Source of the DNA: Vibrio mediterranei
Lineage (GTDB): Bacteria > Pseudomonadota > Gammaproteobacteria > Enterobacterales > Vibrionaceae
Direction: 5' to 3'
Length of the DNA: 64,000 nt
NCBI RefSeq assembly: GCF_900088415.1
Contig: NZ_FLLQ01000003.1
Location: forward strand, 186,001-250,000
Both the position numbers and the translations under genes were made by a program. Under the pieces are notes generated by a model. The model saw only the letters and a program-made list of their open reading frames with translations. It was not told the DNA's origin and made no database searches. Positions within the stretch are counted from its first letter, which is position 1. Each line of letters opens with the position of its first letter. Below are positions 18,273-28,700 of the stretch, piece after piece.

Positions 18273-18840
18273 AAAAATGAGTCAAGGAATGACGCTGATC
18301 GAAAGCGTACTTGCCATAGTGATCTTGGCCATCGCTTTGATTACATTGACGAGCTTCTTATTCCCTAGTGTGCAGAAAAGCGCATTACCGCACTACCAAG
18401 TACGAGCCGCTTCATTAGGACAAGCAGTATTGAACCAGATATTAGCTGTGAGTTTTGATGAGCAGAGCGATCGTAACGGCAGTCTATGGCGTTGCGATGA
18501 ACTTGATAAGCAATGCACATTACCCGCTTCATTAGGTCCGGACAAGAACGAGCAGCCCGCCTTCTATAATGATGTTGATGACTATATAGGCTGCTGGTAC
18601 GGTGCCAACGCCCAGCAGCAGTGCCAGCAAGGCTTATCTATTACAAGACTTCTCGGTGGTGATGAGCAAGACGACTACCGCAATTTTGTCGTTAATATTT
18701 TGGTTAGCTACGACTACGATAACGCACTCAGTGGTCAAGTAACTCCACATCAAACAAGCTCGTTCAAAAAGATCATTGTCCGCGTATCAGCGAGTAATTT
18801 CACCGAGTATGAGTTTGTTGCGTATAAGGGGAATTACTAA
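18262..18840 (+). CDS. mshD: MSHA minor pilin MshD
   Basis: Prepilin of 192 residues. The start at 18262 (MRARKMSQG) overlaps the end of mshC and has AAGG 8 bases upstream; a later ATG at 18277 (MSQG) is possible, while an upstream in-frame ATG at 18151 is inside mshC and unlikely. Cleavage after Gly gives MTLIESVLAIVILAIALITL, with Met instead of Phe at position 1 and Glu at 5. The globular part has four cysteines (CDELDKQC, CWYGANAQQQC). Likely a GspI/PilV-type tip minor pilin. Confidence 0.9.
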   Translation: MRARKMSQGMTLIESVLAIVILAIALITLTSFLFPSVQKSALPHYQVRAASLGQAVLNQILAVSFDEQSDRNGSLWRCDELDKQCTLPASLGPDKNEQPAFYNDVDDYIGCWYGANAQQQCQQGLSITRLLGGDEQDDYRNFVVNILVSYDYDNALSGQVTPHQTSSFKKIIVRVSASNFTEYEFVAYKGNY

Positions 18841-19568
18841 TGTCATTCTCCGTTAAGCAATCAGGCGGTTTTACCTTACTAGAAATGATCATCACCATGG
18901 TTGTGGTTGGAATTCTGTTTTTAGGAATTGCTGGTTTTGTCGAGTTTGGTGCTCGCGGTTATGTGGATTCAGTAGCGCGCACTAAAATCCAGAACCAAGC
19001 GCAGTTTGTTATTGAGAAAATGTCCCGTGAGCTTAGACACGCCGTCCCCAACAGCATTCAAACCTCTTTGAACGGTCAATGTGTCTCGTATTATCCAATA
19101 ACCTTTTCCGGCTTTTATCATTTGGATGAGAAGCTAGGAAAAACTGAGTTTGTGGTGGGTAACATTCACCAATATCCCCATAAATTTGCCAATACCGAAA
19201 GGTTGATCATTAATCCGAGTCGACAACAAGATCTTGAAGGTCGTCGAGCGATAAGTTTGGCAGGGGTCAGCTCTGTGGTCGAAGCACAATATTTTACGTT
19301 AAATCAATTGCCAGAACAGAACTCGGTTGGGCAGCGTTTGTATATCTACAACTCAGCAAACAAGGTCGATTATTGCATCACCACGTCTGGTCAGATAGAG
19401 CGAAACGGTATTCGTGTTGCCACCAATATCGACCCAGTAAAAAGCAGTTTTACTCACCTTGAAGCGTCACTACTTCGCTCAGCTTTAGTTCGTCTAAATC
19501 TAGTATTTAATCAAGCGAGTGAAGCGTCTAACTTCCAACATGATGTACAGGTGCTCAATGTTCCCTAG
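18840..19568 (+). CDS. mshO: MSHA minor pilin MshO
   Basis: Prepilin of 242 residues with leader MSFSVKQSGG before FTLLEMIITMVVVGILFLGI (Glu5 present). The size and the long globular domain resemble GspJ/PilW, which sit in the tip complex. It begins on the last base of the mshD stop, which shows close translational coupling, and its 3' end overlaps mshP. Confidence 0.9.
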   Translation: MSFSVKQSGGFTLLEMIITMVVVGILFLGIAGFVEFGARGYVDSVARTKIQNQAQFVIEKMSRELRHAVPNSIQTSLNGQCVSYYPITFSGFYHLDEKLGKTEFVVGNIHQYPHKFANTERLIINPSRQQDLEGRRAISLAGVSSVVEAQYFTLNQLPEQNSVGQRLYIYNSANKVDYCITTSGQIERNGIRVATNIDPVKSSFTHLEASLLRSALVRLNLVFNQASEASNFQHDVQVLNVP

Positions 19569-20031
19569 AAAACGTTCACAGCAAGGGAGTGTCTACATCG
19601 TTGCCATTTTTGTTGTGGTGGTAATGGGTATGTTGGCAATGAATCTCAATAGAATTCAATGGTCAAGTAACGAGACGTTATCACGTGAGTTGATTGGTAC
19701 CAAGGCTTGGTTTTTGGCGAACTCTGGTGTTGAGTGGGCGTTGACGCAGCTCTATCCGTTAAATGAATCGAGTCTGACAGAAGAGTTGGCAGTCAGATGT
19801 AACCAGATTCAGCCATCGTCATCTGTAGCAATGTCTTATTTAATTTCTCAAGTGGGTATTAACTGCCGTAGCCTTTCAGTTCAGTGTGAAACGGTTAATG
19901 GTGGCGACCTAGAACTGATTCCAAAACAGCTCAGCTATTTTAAAATTACTAGCACGGCAATATGCGGAGATGGACAAGGATTTGATATTCAGCGTCAGCA
20001 AGAAGCTTGGGTAAAAGGATTCTCTGAATGA
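19558..20031 (+). CDS. mshP: MSHA minor pilin-like protein MshP
   Basis: A 157-residue protein starting MFPRKRSQQG at 19558, inside the last codons of mshO; an in-frame ATG at 19519 would give an untypical longer leader. After the likely cleavage Gly comes SVYIVAIFVVVVMGMLAMN, so the mature position 5 is Val and not Glu. Loss of Glu5 is typical of PilX/GspK-like subunits that sit at the tip and do not need to dock behind an earlier subunit. The last four bases overlap mshQ (ATGA), so MshP and MshQ are probably made and used together. Confidence 0.88.
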   Translation: MFPRKRSQQGSVYIVAIFVVVVMGMLAMNLNRIQWSSNETLSRELIGTKAWFLANSGVEWALTQLYPLNESSLTEELAVRCNQIQPSSSVAMSYLISQVGINCRSLSVQCETVNGGDLELIPKQLSYFKITSTAICGDGQGFDIQRQQEAWVKGFSE

Positions 20032-23000
20032 AGCAATTGATGGCTCTATTTATAAGCTTATTCGTGGTAGCAAATAGTTATGCAATAGAATATTGCGACT
20101 ACTTTCCAGAATCAGTTCAAACTAACTATCGCCAAGATGGTTACCCTTACGTCTCTCAAGTAGACTTTTCGGGACATGACCAGACACTTATTTTTGATGT
20201 GGATGGTTTTAAAATGCCATTCAATTATCTAGCGAACAGTCCAGCTCATAGCGGTACAGCGGCCCACTGTTACTATCCAAATGCTCCAACTGATAGTTGT
20301 GCAGTGAGCCCAACGAATCATGCGCCAACTTTACCAGTTGATTTGCCTGCCTTTCCTACGAACCTTGAACCCTCAAGTTGTAGTGATAAGCACTGCTTAT
20401 TGCCAAGTGGTAGTAAAGTGCAATCTATAACGATGAGGCAAGGTAAGACTCTTACGTTAGAAGGAGGGGAGATTTGGATTGGATCGTTGACCTTGGAACA
20501 TGCAGCAAAAATCAAAGTGAGTGCGCCAACAATCCTGCACTACCGCCAGTTCTACATAAGTGGTCATTCACATATCAATAAAGATGGCGCAATAACTGAT
20601 CTTATTTTAATTGGACACGGCTCTAACGCGGCTATCAATCTGACGAATCACAATAAGATCTCTGCTGCCCTATACGTAGATCCATCCAGCTTTCATAAGG
20701 GATTTAGGGTAAGCGGTGAACACAACGATCTTAATATGAATATTACGGTCAATCATATGTCGGTCACAGGTAAGAAGAATACCTTTAATTTACCCAAGTT
20801 GTGCGATGACACACCACCCCCACCTGAGTTTAAGCTTGATCTTTGCCCCTATTTCAAAGAAGAAGTGCAGACTACCCTTTATGACACATCTGGATCGCCA
20901 CAAGGGCTTCTGAATGTGAATAGCGAATATGACGATGATAGAGACGAATGGTTTGATGATTTTGATGTCAACGCTATCGTTTTAACGCGCAATGACACTG
21001 GCCTCGCGTTTTCTCGCTTTACCAATAACAGCACTTATGGCGGCTGCTTTTATACGTCTTCATCCATTGGTTTACGTGGCTTTGGTTGGCAAAACTGTCA
21101 AGTGGAGCCCACGAAGAGCTTTGAAAACTATCCACCGCAATTAGATGATTTTCCAAGTGGTGACTATTCGAACGATTTTAAGTGTAAAGACGGCAAAGTA
21201 TGTCATTTGAAGTGGACTAATAATAAGATCAAGAAGTTAGAGGTTAAAGATGACAGTAAGCTCATCATTGACTCTGGTGAGTATTGGGTTAATGAGCATA
21301 TACATCTGGAAGATGCAGAGATCCAACTGCTCAATGGGCCAGTTAAGATCAATTATCGAGGAATAAAAGCAAACGGAGACCTGTATCCGCCTCACTTCAA
21401 AGATGATTTAAAAATCAATACATTAGGAAATAGTGAAGATTTACTTTTTGTCGGGCATGGCGCGGGCAGTGACATTGAAATAGAGAGCGAAGACTCTGTT
21501 ATCAAAGCCTATTTTTATGTCCCTCCTGAAGCAGCCAGTATCGGAACGCGAGGTTTCTTAGTCAATGGTGAAGACAACTACATCTTTGGTGGGGTTGCCG
21601 CCCCAAATGTGACGCTTGGTGAGCGTGACTATGATGATCGGAAACGACATAAAGACAGAGATGATAACGATATTGAAGGTGAAGGCAATGTGTTGTTTGC
21701 GCGTATTCCTGCGCAATGTAAAGCGCCACCAGTAGGTCAAGATTACTATTTGGAATTGGAGCCTTTAAAAGGCATCGCATTGAGTTGTGAAACCCAACGT
21801 GTCACGTTTAATGTGGTCGATAAGTTCGGTAAGCCTATTGAAGACTACACCAAAGGCGTCAGAATTACAGCACCTGCCTCTGCCACAATGCAATTAATAG
21901 AAGGGGTTCGTATTAGCGAGGGGCTGTACAACCCAAGTGCTAACGGCCGGGTTATATTTGATGTGAGTAGCCAACACATTGAACAGCTCAGCGTGTCCGG
22001 TGAATTGGTGGAGAGTGCGAACAATACGCTTGTGACAGGTAACTACGAGTTTACGGCAAACAAGTTTGAATTTACGCCGCAAGCGTCTAGTTTGATTGCT
22101 GGAAAATCGGCAACGCTCGAAGTACGCCCTGTGACCTGTAATGTAACGCGTTCAGGTCTGTCCCAAGTTGTAGCAGCAAAAAACTATTCTGGGGTGCAAA
22201 ACGTTGATATTGCAGCGACACGTTATCTAGAACCCAAATCTCCAACAGTACAGGCATCAGTTAAAGTCAAAGCTGCACAGAGTAATGATTTTGTGCCAAT
22301 TCCAGTGACGGATCTCGCACTAGATTTTTCTCATGGCAGCAGTACCCCTGATGCTGGTCGCAGTGCTCTGATGGATATTCAGTACGATGAAGCTGGGCGA
22401 GTTTCTTTTGAGTTGTCTCAGACACGTTGTGTCAATGAGAGTGAGCAGAGCCCTTCAGACCAACAAGGGGCAGACGCCGCAAAACAATGCGTCACATATA
22501 AAGGAGTTCACGAGCTAAAAGTAAGGCCGTGGACGTTCGCGATCTGTGATGCATCAAACTACCAATTAGCATTAGATGGCACTTCATCTCAAGGCAGTGG
22601 CTATAAAGCCGCTGGGGAACGCTTTAACCTAGATGCCGTGCCAATTCGATGGCAGAAAAATGGTGCGACTCAAGGTCAAATTCCGATATTACCATCCTTT
22701 TGCCAGTCGCAATTTATCACCAAAAATTACTTCGATAATGATGCGCCTGTCTCCAGTGTTTTACTCACTGCCACTGAGGGTACGCCTGCAGTTAGACCTG
22801 TCGACGAAAGATTCCTTATTAAAATGGATGGTGAGGACGGGTCAACATTTGTTCGTAGTAATCGAGATAGTAATGGTGTGTTGCCATTTTACGCTCTCTA
22901 TTGGGAAGATGTCGGAAGTCTTCTAATACAGACTCAAAGTCAATCGAACTATTTGGGGATGGTAATCAATCCGAGTAGCCGTAGTATCGGCCGCTTCTAT

Positions 23001-24002
23001 CCTCATCATCTCGCTATGGTCTCCAATCAGTGGGGCTATGAGTCAGGGCACTCTGGGTTTGCATATATGGGCCAACCAATAAAACCAAGCTTTGTTGTGG
23101 AGGCGCGTAATCTAGAAAAATCACCTACTCCTAACTATGGTTATTTTGCCTCTAATTTGATGGTGACCTTAAATCATGTTGCTGCCAATGAAAGTGGTGA
23201 TAGTTACTTACCGAGAATAAGTGCGACGGCAACGAGTTGGGATAGTGAAGCTTGGAAGTGTGATTCTACTGACTTGTCATGCAGCACCTCACGAGCTCGA
23301 CTTGAGGCTAGCTTTGGTGATTATGTTTTCTCTAAACGTTATCAACTGGATGGTGTTACCTCGATAAAAGAACTGCCTGTTAAAGGGCTCTTTGGGGTAC
23401 AGTCTAATTTAGTTGACGGTGTAGATTTTGAAAGCCCTTCTTTAACCGTAAATGGTACCAACGCGAAAGCGTTCCCAAGACAACCCGAGTTTCGTTATGG
23501 CCGTATGGTGATAGATAACGTTGGTGGCGATTTGACAACGGACATCAATATCCCTTTGAGAACGGAATATTGGACTGATACTGGGTTTGTGCTCAATAAG
23601 GAGGACAGTGGTTCCGCATTCAATGGTAAGCACTACTGCCGGCAGATCTTGTGGTCAGGTCAGTTAGAGACGGATGCAAAGCTGTTTAATAAAGACGGCA
23701 ATACTATAACCACAGAAGATGCCGCCGTCAGCCAAGGCAACAGCAGCCAACTCTTTGCGAGCAACAATAGAATTCGTGAACAAGTTAATTTGTGGTTAAG
23801 GCTTGATCATAGTGCCCCAATTAGACTGAACTCAAATGATAGTGCTATTAAGTGCTTTGATAATAACGCGGGTCGTTCTTGGTTGAGATATAACTGGCGT
23901 GGTGTAGGTGATGAAGATCCACATGCCGTAGTGACCTTTGGATCACATCGAGGGAACGATAGAGTCATTTATCGCGGTGAGCCACACCTTATCGGACAAT
24001 AA
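20028..24002 (+). CDS. mshQ: MSHA biogenesis protein MshQ, giant exported protein
   Basis: A 1324-residue exported protein with a signal peptide ending near NSYA. The first 565 residues hold two related copies of one unit: residues 22-259 and 272-565, joined by a DDTPPPPEF linker. Both start C.YF..(S/E)VQT, share a GGEIWI/SGEYWV strand, an (L/F)(I/V)GHG motif and a closing GFRVSGEHN/GFLVNGEDN. The second copy adds Asp-rich segments (301-312, 534-550) that could bind metal. The C-terminal half is the large domain typical of MshQ (DUF6701). As the last gene of the pilin run beside PilX-like mshP, it is a candidate tip adhesin, comparable in position to PilY1; that is inference. No T-tailed terminator follows. 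Confidence 0.92.
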   Translation: MKQLMALFISLFVVANSYAIEYCDYFPESVQTNYRQDGYPYVSQVDFSGHDQTLIFDVDGFKMPFNYLANSPAHSGTAAHCYYPNAPTDSCAVSPTNHAPTLPVDLPAFPTNLEPSSCSDKHCLLPSGSKVQSITMRQGKTLTLEGGEIWIGSLTLEHAAKIKVSAPTILHYRQFYISGHSHINKDGAITDLILIGHGSNAAINLTNHNKISAALYVDPSSFHKGFRVSGEHNDLNMNITVNHMSVTGKKNTFNLPKLCDDTPPPPEFKLDLCPYFKEEVQTTLYDTSGSPQGLLNVNSEYDDDRDEWFDDFDVNAIVLTRNDTGLAFSRFTNNSTYGGCFYTSSSIGLRGFGWQNCQVEPTKSFENYPPQLDDFPSGDYSNDFKCKDGKVCHLKWTNNKIKKLEVKDDSKLIIDSGEYWVNEHIHLEDAEIQLLNGPVKINYRGIKANGDLYPPHFKDDLKINTLGNSEDLLFVGHGAGSDIEIESEDSVIKAYFYVPPEAASIGTRGFLVNGEDNYIFGGVAAPNVTLGERDYDDRKRHKDRDDNDIEGEGNVLFARIPAQCKAPPVGQDYYLELEPLKGIALSCETQRVTFNVVDKFGKPIEDYTKGVRITAPASATMQLIEGVRISEGLYNPSANGRVIFDVSSQHIEQLSVSGELVESANNTLVTGNYEFTANKFEFTPQASSLIAGKSATLEVRPVTCNVTRSGLSQVVAAKNYSGVQNVDIAATRYLEPKSPTVQASVKVKAAQSNDFVPIPVTDLALDFSHGSSTPDAGRSALMDIQYDEAGRVSFELSQTRCVNESEQSPSDQQGADAAKQCVTYKGVHELKVRPWTFAICDASNYQLALDGTSSQGSGYKAAGERFNLDAVPIRWQKNGATQGQIPILPSFCQSQFITKNYFDNDAPVSSVLLTATEGTPAVRPVDERFLIKMDGEDGSTFVRSNRDSNGVLPFYALYWEDVGSLLIQTQSQSNYLGMVINPSSRSIGRFYPHHLAMVSNQWGYESGHSGFAYMGQPIKPSFVVEARNLEKSPTPNYGYFASNLMVTLNHVAANESGDSYLPRISATATSWDSEAWKCDSTDLSCSTSRARLEASFGDYVFSKRYQLDGVTSIKELPVKGLFGVQSNLVDGVDFESPSLTVNGTNAKAFPRQPEFRYGRMVIDNVGGDLTTDINIPLRTEYWTDTGFVLNKEDSGSAFNGKHYCRQILWSGQLETDAKLFNKDGNTITTEDAAVSQGNSSQLFASNNRIREQVNLWLRLDHSAPIRLNSNDSAIKCFDNNAGRSWLRYNWRGVGDEDPHAVVTFGSHRGNDRVIYRGEPHLIGQ

Positions 24003-24072
24003 ATCCTGTGAATTTTTTGCGTTAAGTAAGGAAACTGTAAGAAAATGCGGGTTTCACCCCATGTTTCTGCTT

Positions 24073-24101
24073 CAATGCCTTGCTGTGATGGCAAGGCATT
24101 G
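24073..24101. repeat. 11-bp perfect inverted repeat between mshQ and mreB
   Basis: Arms CAATGCCTTGC and GCAAGGCATTG around a 7-nt loop, without an adjacent T-run. It could stop or slow msh transcripts, or lie in the mreB leader. Confidence 0.6.
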
Positions 24102-24111
24102 GTACATTTAG

Positions 24112-25197
<1,086 letters not shown>

Positions 25198-25258
25198 TGG
25201 TTTCACTCTAGTTTTGGTGTGGCACTGAAACTAGAGTCCACATCAGGATTATGAGTAC

Positions 25259-26122
25259 ATGAAACCAATATTTGGTCGAGGTCCTTCTTTACAACTTCGG
25301 TTATTTCTTGCTGTTACTTTATCAGCCGGCTTGATGCTGGCTGATAGTCGTTTAGATACATTCTCAAATTTCCGTTACTTATTGAACAGTGCCGTTGCAC
25401 CAATTCAATATGCTGCGAACCTTCCTCGTACCATGTTTGATGGCGTCTATGAAAGGCTAAATACTCGACAAGGTCTAGCCGAGCAAAACGTAAACTTAAA
25501 ACGCGAAGTGTTGCGCCTTAAAAGTGACTTAATTTTGCTTGATCAATACCGTGAAGAGAACCAGCGTTTTCGTGAGCTTTTAGGCTCATCTTTCGTCCGA
25601 GATGAAAAGAAGATGGTGACAGAGGTGATGGCTGTGGACACGTCTCCATATCGTCACCAGGTGGTGATTGATAAAGGTCGTATCGACGGTGTTTATGAAG
25701 GTCAGCCGGTTATTAATGAAAACGGTATTGTTGGTCAAGTGACCTTCGTTGGCGCTCACAACAGCCGTATTATGCTGCTGACGGACTCTAACAGCGCAAT
25801 ACCAGTGCAAGTCATTCGTAACGATATTCGAGTTATTGCATCAGGCAATGGGTCTATCGATGAGATTCAACTAGAGCACATTCCAACAAGCACTGACATT
25901 CAGAAAGATGACCTGTTGGTGACCTCTGGTCTTGGTGGAATCTATCCCGAAGGCTATCCAGTTGCTCATGTTAAATCGGTACAACGAGACAATCGACGAG
26001 AGTTCGCCAGCATTATTGCGGAGCCCGTGGTCGACTTTGATCGACTACGATACTTACTGTTGATTTGGCCGAGTAATGATAGACAGCAACAAGCGGTTGA
26101 AGATACGCTGAACGCGCAATAA
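25259..26122 (+). CDS. mreC: Rod shape-determining protein MreC
   Basis: A 287-residue inner-membrane protein with one N-terminal membrane segment (about 13-30), a coiled coil (about 60-105, LKREVLRLKSDLILLDQYRE) and a periplasmic beta domain. It links MreB and MreD to the elongation-specific synthases PBP2/RodA. Starts at ATG 25259, 17 bp gap to mreD. Confidence 0.96.
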   Translation: MKPIFGRGPSLQLRLFLAVTLSAGLMLADSRLDTFSNFRYLLNSAVAPIQYAANLPRTMFDGVYERLNTRQGLAEQNVNLKREVLRLKSDLILLDQYREENQRFRELLGSSFVRDEKKMVTEVMAVDTSPYRHQVVIDKGRIDGVYEGQPVINENGIVGQVTFVGAHNSRIMLLTDSNSAIPVQVIRNDIRVIASGNGSIDEIQLEHIPTSTDIQKDDLLVTSGLGGIYPEGYPVAHVKSVQRDNRREFASIIAEPVVDFDRLRYLLLIWPSNDRQQQAVEDTLNAQ

Positions 26123-26139
26123 AGGATTCTCATACTATT

Positions 26140-26628
26140 ATGGCTAATAGTTCATTTCGCAGTCACTTAGTGATCAGTGTGTCACTGATAGTGGCGCTTG
26201 TATTGCAAACCATACCTTGGCCAGGCGTGCTAGACTTCGTAAGACCGTCATGGTTATTCTTGGTTCTAGGGTACTGGGTTTTAGCACTTCCGCATCGAGT
26301 AAATGTGGGTACCGCATTGATCGTTGGTCTGACTTGGGATCTACTGGTCGGTTCTACCTTGGGCATTCGCGGGATGATGATGTCGATTGTCATCTATATC
26401 GTGGCTCTTAATTTCTTGGTCCTCAGAAACATGGCACTTTGGCAGCAGGCTACGATCATGGCCTTGATATCTATGCTGTTAGAAGTGTTTATCTTTTTTG
26501 GTGAGTATTTGATCCAAGACGTCACTTTTAATCCGATGTCGCTGTGGAGTGGTCTGATTAACTGTATACTTTGGCCATGGATGTTTTTACTGTTACGTCG
26601 TGTAAGACGGCATTGGCATGTCAGGTAA
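26140..26628 (+). CDS. mreD: Rod shape-determining protein MreD
   Basis: A 162-residue integral membrane protein with about five hydrophobic segments, third member of the MreBCD complex. It begins MANSSFRSHLVISVSLIVAL and ends RRVRRHWHVR. Its stop is 4 bp before the chosen maf start. Confidence 0.95.
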   Translation: MANSSFRSHLVISVSLIVALVLQTIPWPGVLDFVRPSWLFLVLGYWVLALPHRVNVGTALIVGLTWDLLVGSTLGIRGMMMSIVIYIVALNFLVLRNMALWQQATIMALISMLLEVFIFFGEYLIQDVTFNPMSLWSGLINCILWPWMFLLLRRVRRHWHVR

Positions 26629-26632
26629 ATCA

Positions 26633-27202
26633 ATGACTACAAAGATAGTATTGGCGTCAACTTCACCAAGACGCAGAGAGCTGTTAAGCCAGCTCGGATA
26701 CCAATTCTCAGTGGTGAGTCCTGATATTGAAGAAGTGAAACAAGCCCAAGAAAGTGCTCAACAGTACGTTGAGCGCTTGTCGTTAGAGAAAGCGATGGCT
26801 GGGCTTGAACTGAGCGACTTGAGCTCTGTAGTTGTCGGTTCTGATACGGTCGTCGTTTTAAACGGACATGTACTAGAAAAACCCAATGATTTCGAACATG
26901 CCAAAGCTATGCTTCAAGGGATGTCAGGAGAAAAACATCAGGTGCTCACTGCTGTCAGTGTTGTATCTAAGAATAAACAGTCATCGGTTGTGGTAACGAC
27001 GGATGTATGGTTCAAAACACTTAGCGAAAAAGAAATCGAACAATACTGGTTAAGTGGAGAACCTCAAGATAAAGCTGGCAGTTATGGAATCCAAGGATTA
27101 GGGGGACGCTTCGTCACTCGAATCGAGGGCAGCTATTACGCTGTAGTTGGACTGCCACTGTATGAAACTGACCAGCTCTTGCAAGAATTTATAAATAATT
27201 AA
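26633..27202 (+). CDS. maf: Maf family nucleotide pyrophosphatase (YhdE type)
   Basis: House-cleaning nucleoside triphosphate pyrophosphatase acting on dTTP/UTP-type or modified nucleotides. The start MTTKIVLASTSPRRRELL at 26633 follows the mreD stop with AGG 7 bases upstream; an in-frame ATG at 26618 inside mreD is the alternative. The signature ASTSPRRRELL, the VVGSDTVV segment and the DKAGSYGIQG loop mark the family. The order mreD-maf-rng is that of E. coli mreD-yhdE-rng. Confidence 0.93.
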   Translation: MTTKIVLASTSPRRRELLSQLGYQFSVVSPDIEEVKQAQESAQQYVERLSLEKAMAGLELSDLSSVVVGSDTVVVLNGHVLEKPNDFEHAKAMLQGMSGEKHQVLTAVSVVSKNKQSSVVVTTDVWFKTLSEKEIEQYWLSGEPQDKAGSYGIQGLGGRFVTRIEGSYYAVVGLPLYETDQLLQEFINN

Positions 27203-27220
27203 AAATATTGAGGTGCGCTC

Positions 27221-28690
27221 ATGAGTGCAGAGCTGTTAATAAACGTAACCCCTAGTGAAACAAGGGTTGCCATGATTGAAGGTGGGGTTCTCCAAGAAGT
27301 CCACATTGAGCGCGAAGCAAAGCGTGGAATCGTTGGCAACATCTATAAAGGTAAAGTGAGCCGAGTCTTACCAGGAATGCAGGCTGCTTTCGTGGATATC
27401 GGTCTCGAAAAAGCGGCATTTCTGCATGCTTCCGACATCGTACCGCATACTGAGTGTGTGGCTGAAAATGAAAAGAAGCAGTTTCAAGTCCGTGATATTT
27501 CTGAGTTAGTTCGTCAAGGTCAAGACATCATAGTGCAAGTGGTCAAAGATCCGCTTGGAACTAAAGGTGCTCGTTTAACCACGGATATTACCCTTCCATC
27601 CCGTTACCTTGTCTTTATGCCAGGCGCGAGCCATGTCGGTGTTTCTCAACGTATCGAGAGCGAAGAAGAGCGTAACCGTTTAAAGAATGTGGTTGCTGAC
27701 TACTGCGATGAAAACGGTGGCTTTATTATTCGTACCGCAGCAGAAGGTGCGAATGAAAAAGAACTGGCGCAAGATGCTGCATTCCTTAAGCGTTTATGGA
27801 CCAAAATCAATGAACGTCGTACCAAATATAAAACGCGTTCAACGTTATATGGTGAATTGGGTTTAGCGCATCGTATCCTTCGTGATTTCGTTGGGACGGA
27901 AATTACTCGTGTTCAAGTGGATTCAAGACTGATTTTTGAGAGCTTAAAAGAGTTTACTAGCGAGTTTGTACCTGAACTGGAGAGTTTGCTTGAACTTTAT
28001 GAAGGCGATAAGCCCATTTTCGATATGTACGATACCGAGAATGAGATTCAACGTTCACTTGAACGTAAAGTCGACTTAAAGTCTGGCGGTTACCTGATTA
28101 TTGATCAAACAGAAGCGATGACAACGGTCGATATCAACACCGGTGCATTCGTGGGTCGTCGCAACTTAGAAGAGACTATTTTCAACACCAATGTCGAAGC
28201 AACTCAAGCCATTGCTCGACAGCTTAGACTGCGTAACTTAGGCGGTATCATCATCATCGATTTTATCGATATGGGTCTTGAAGAGCATCGTCAACGTGTG
28301 TTGAACTCTTTAGAAGGGGCACTTTCTAAAGATCGAGTGAAGACGAATATCAATGGATTTACCCAGTTAGGGTTGGTTGAGATGACACGAAAAAGAACTA
28401 GAGAAAGTATTGAACATGTTCTTTGTAGTGGTTGTCCAACTTGTGAAGGCCGAGGTTCAGTGAAAACCGTCGAAACAGTTTGCTATGAGATTTTACGCGA
28501 GATCACGCGTGTTAATCGAGCTTACGATGCCGACAAATTCGTGGCTTATGCGTCTCCTGCTGTCGCTGAAGCGCTTGAAGGCGATGAATCTCATGCATTG
28601 GCTGAACTGGAAGTCTTTATAGGTAAACAGGTTCGAATTCAAGCTGAGCCTTTATATATTCAAGAACAATTTGATGTTGTTATGATGTAA
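27221..28690 (+). CDS. rng: Ribonuclease G
   Basis: Endoribonuclease of the RNase E/G family, 489 residues, same length as in E. coli; trims the 16S rRNA 5' end and decays some mRNAs. An S1 RNA-binding domain lies near residues 38-125 (GNIYKGKVSRVLPGMQAAFV). The catalytic DNase-I-like part has TTVDINTGAFVG and IIIDFIDM with the metal-binding Asp residues, and the zinc-link CSGCPTCEGRG is present. A GAGGTG ribosome site precedes the ATG. Confidence 0.97.
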   Translation: MSAELLINVTPSETRVAMIEGGVLQEVHIEREAKRGIVGNIYKGKVSRVLPGMQAAFVDIGLEKAAFLHASDIVPHTECVAENEKKQFQVRDISELVRQGQDIIVQVVKDPLGTKGARLTTDITLPSRYLVFMPGASHVGVSQRIESEEERNRLKNVVADYCDENGGFIIRTAAEGANEKELAQDAAFLKRLWTKINERRTKYKTRSTLYGELGLAHRILRDFVGTEITRVQVDSRLIFESLKEFTSEFVPELESLLELYEGDKPIFDMYDTENEIQRSLERKVDLKSGGYLIIDQTEAMTTVDINTGAFVGRRNLEETIFNTNVEATQAIARQLRLRNLGGIIIIDFIDMGLEEHRQRVLNSLEGALSKDRVKTNINGFTQLGLVEMTRKRTRESIEHVLCSGCPTCEGRGSVKTVETVCYEILREITRVNRAYDADKFVAYASPAVAEALEGDESHALAELEVFIGKQVRIQAEPLYIQEQFDVVMM

Positions 28691-28700
28691 TGAGTAATTT

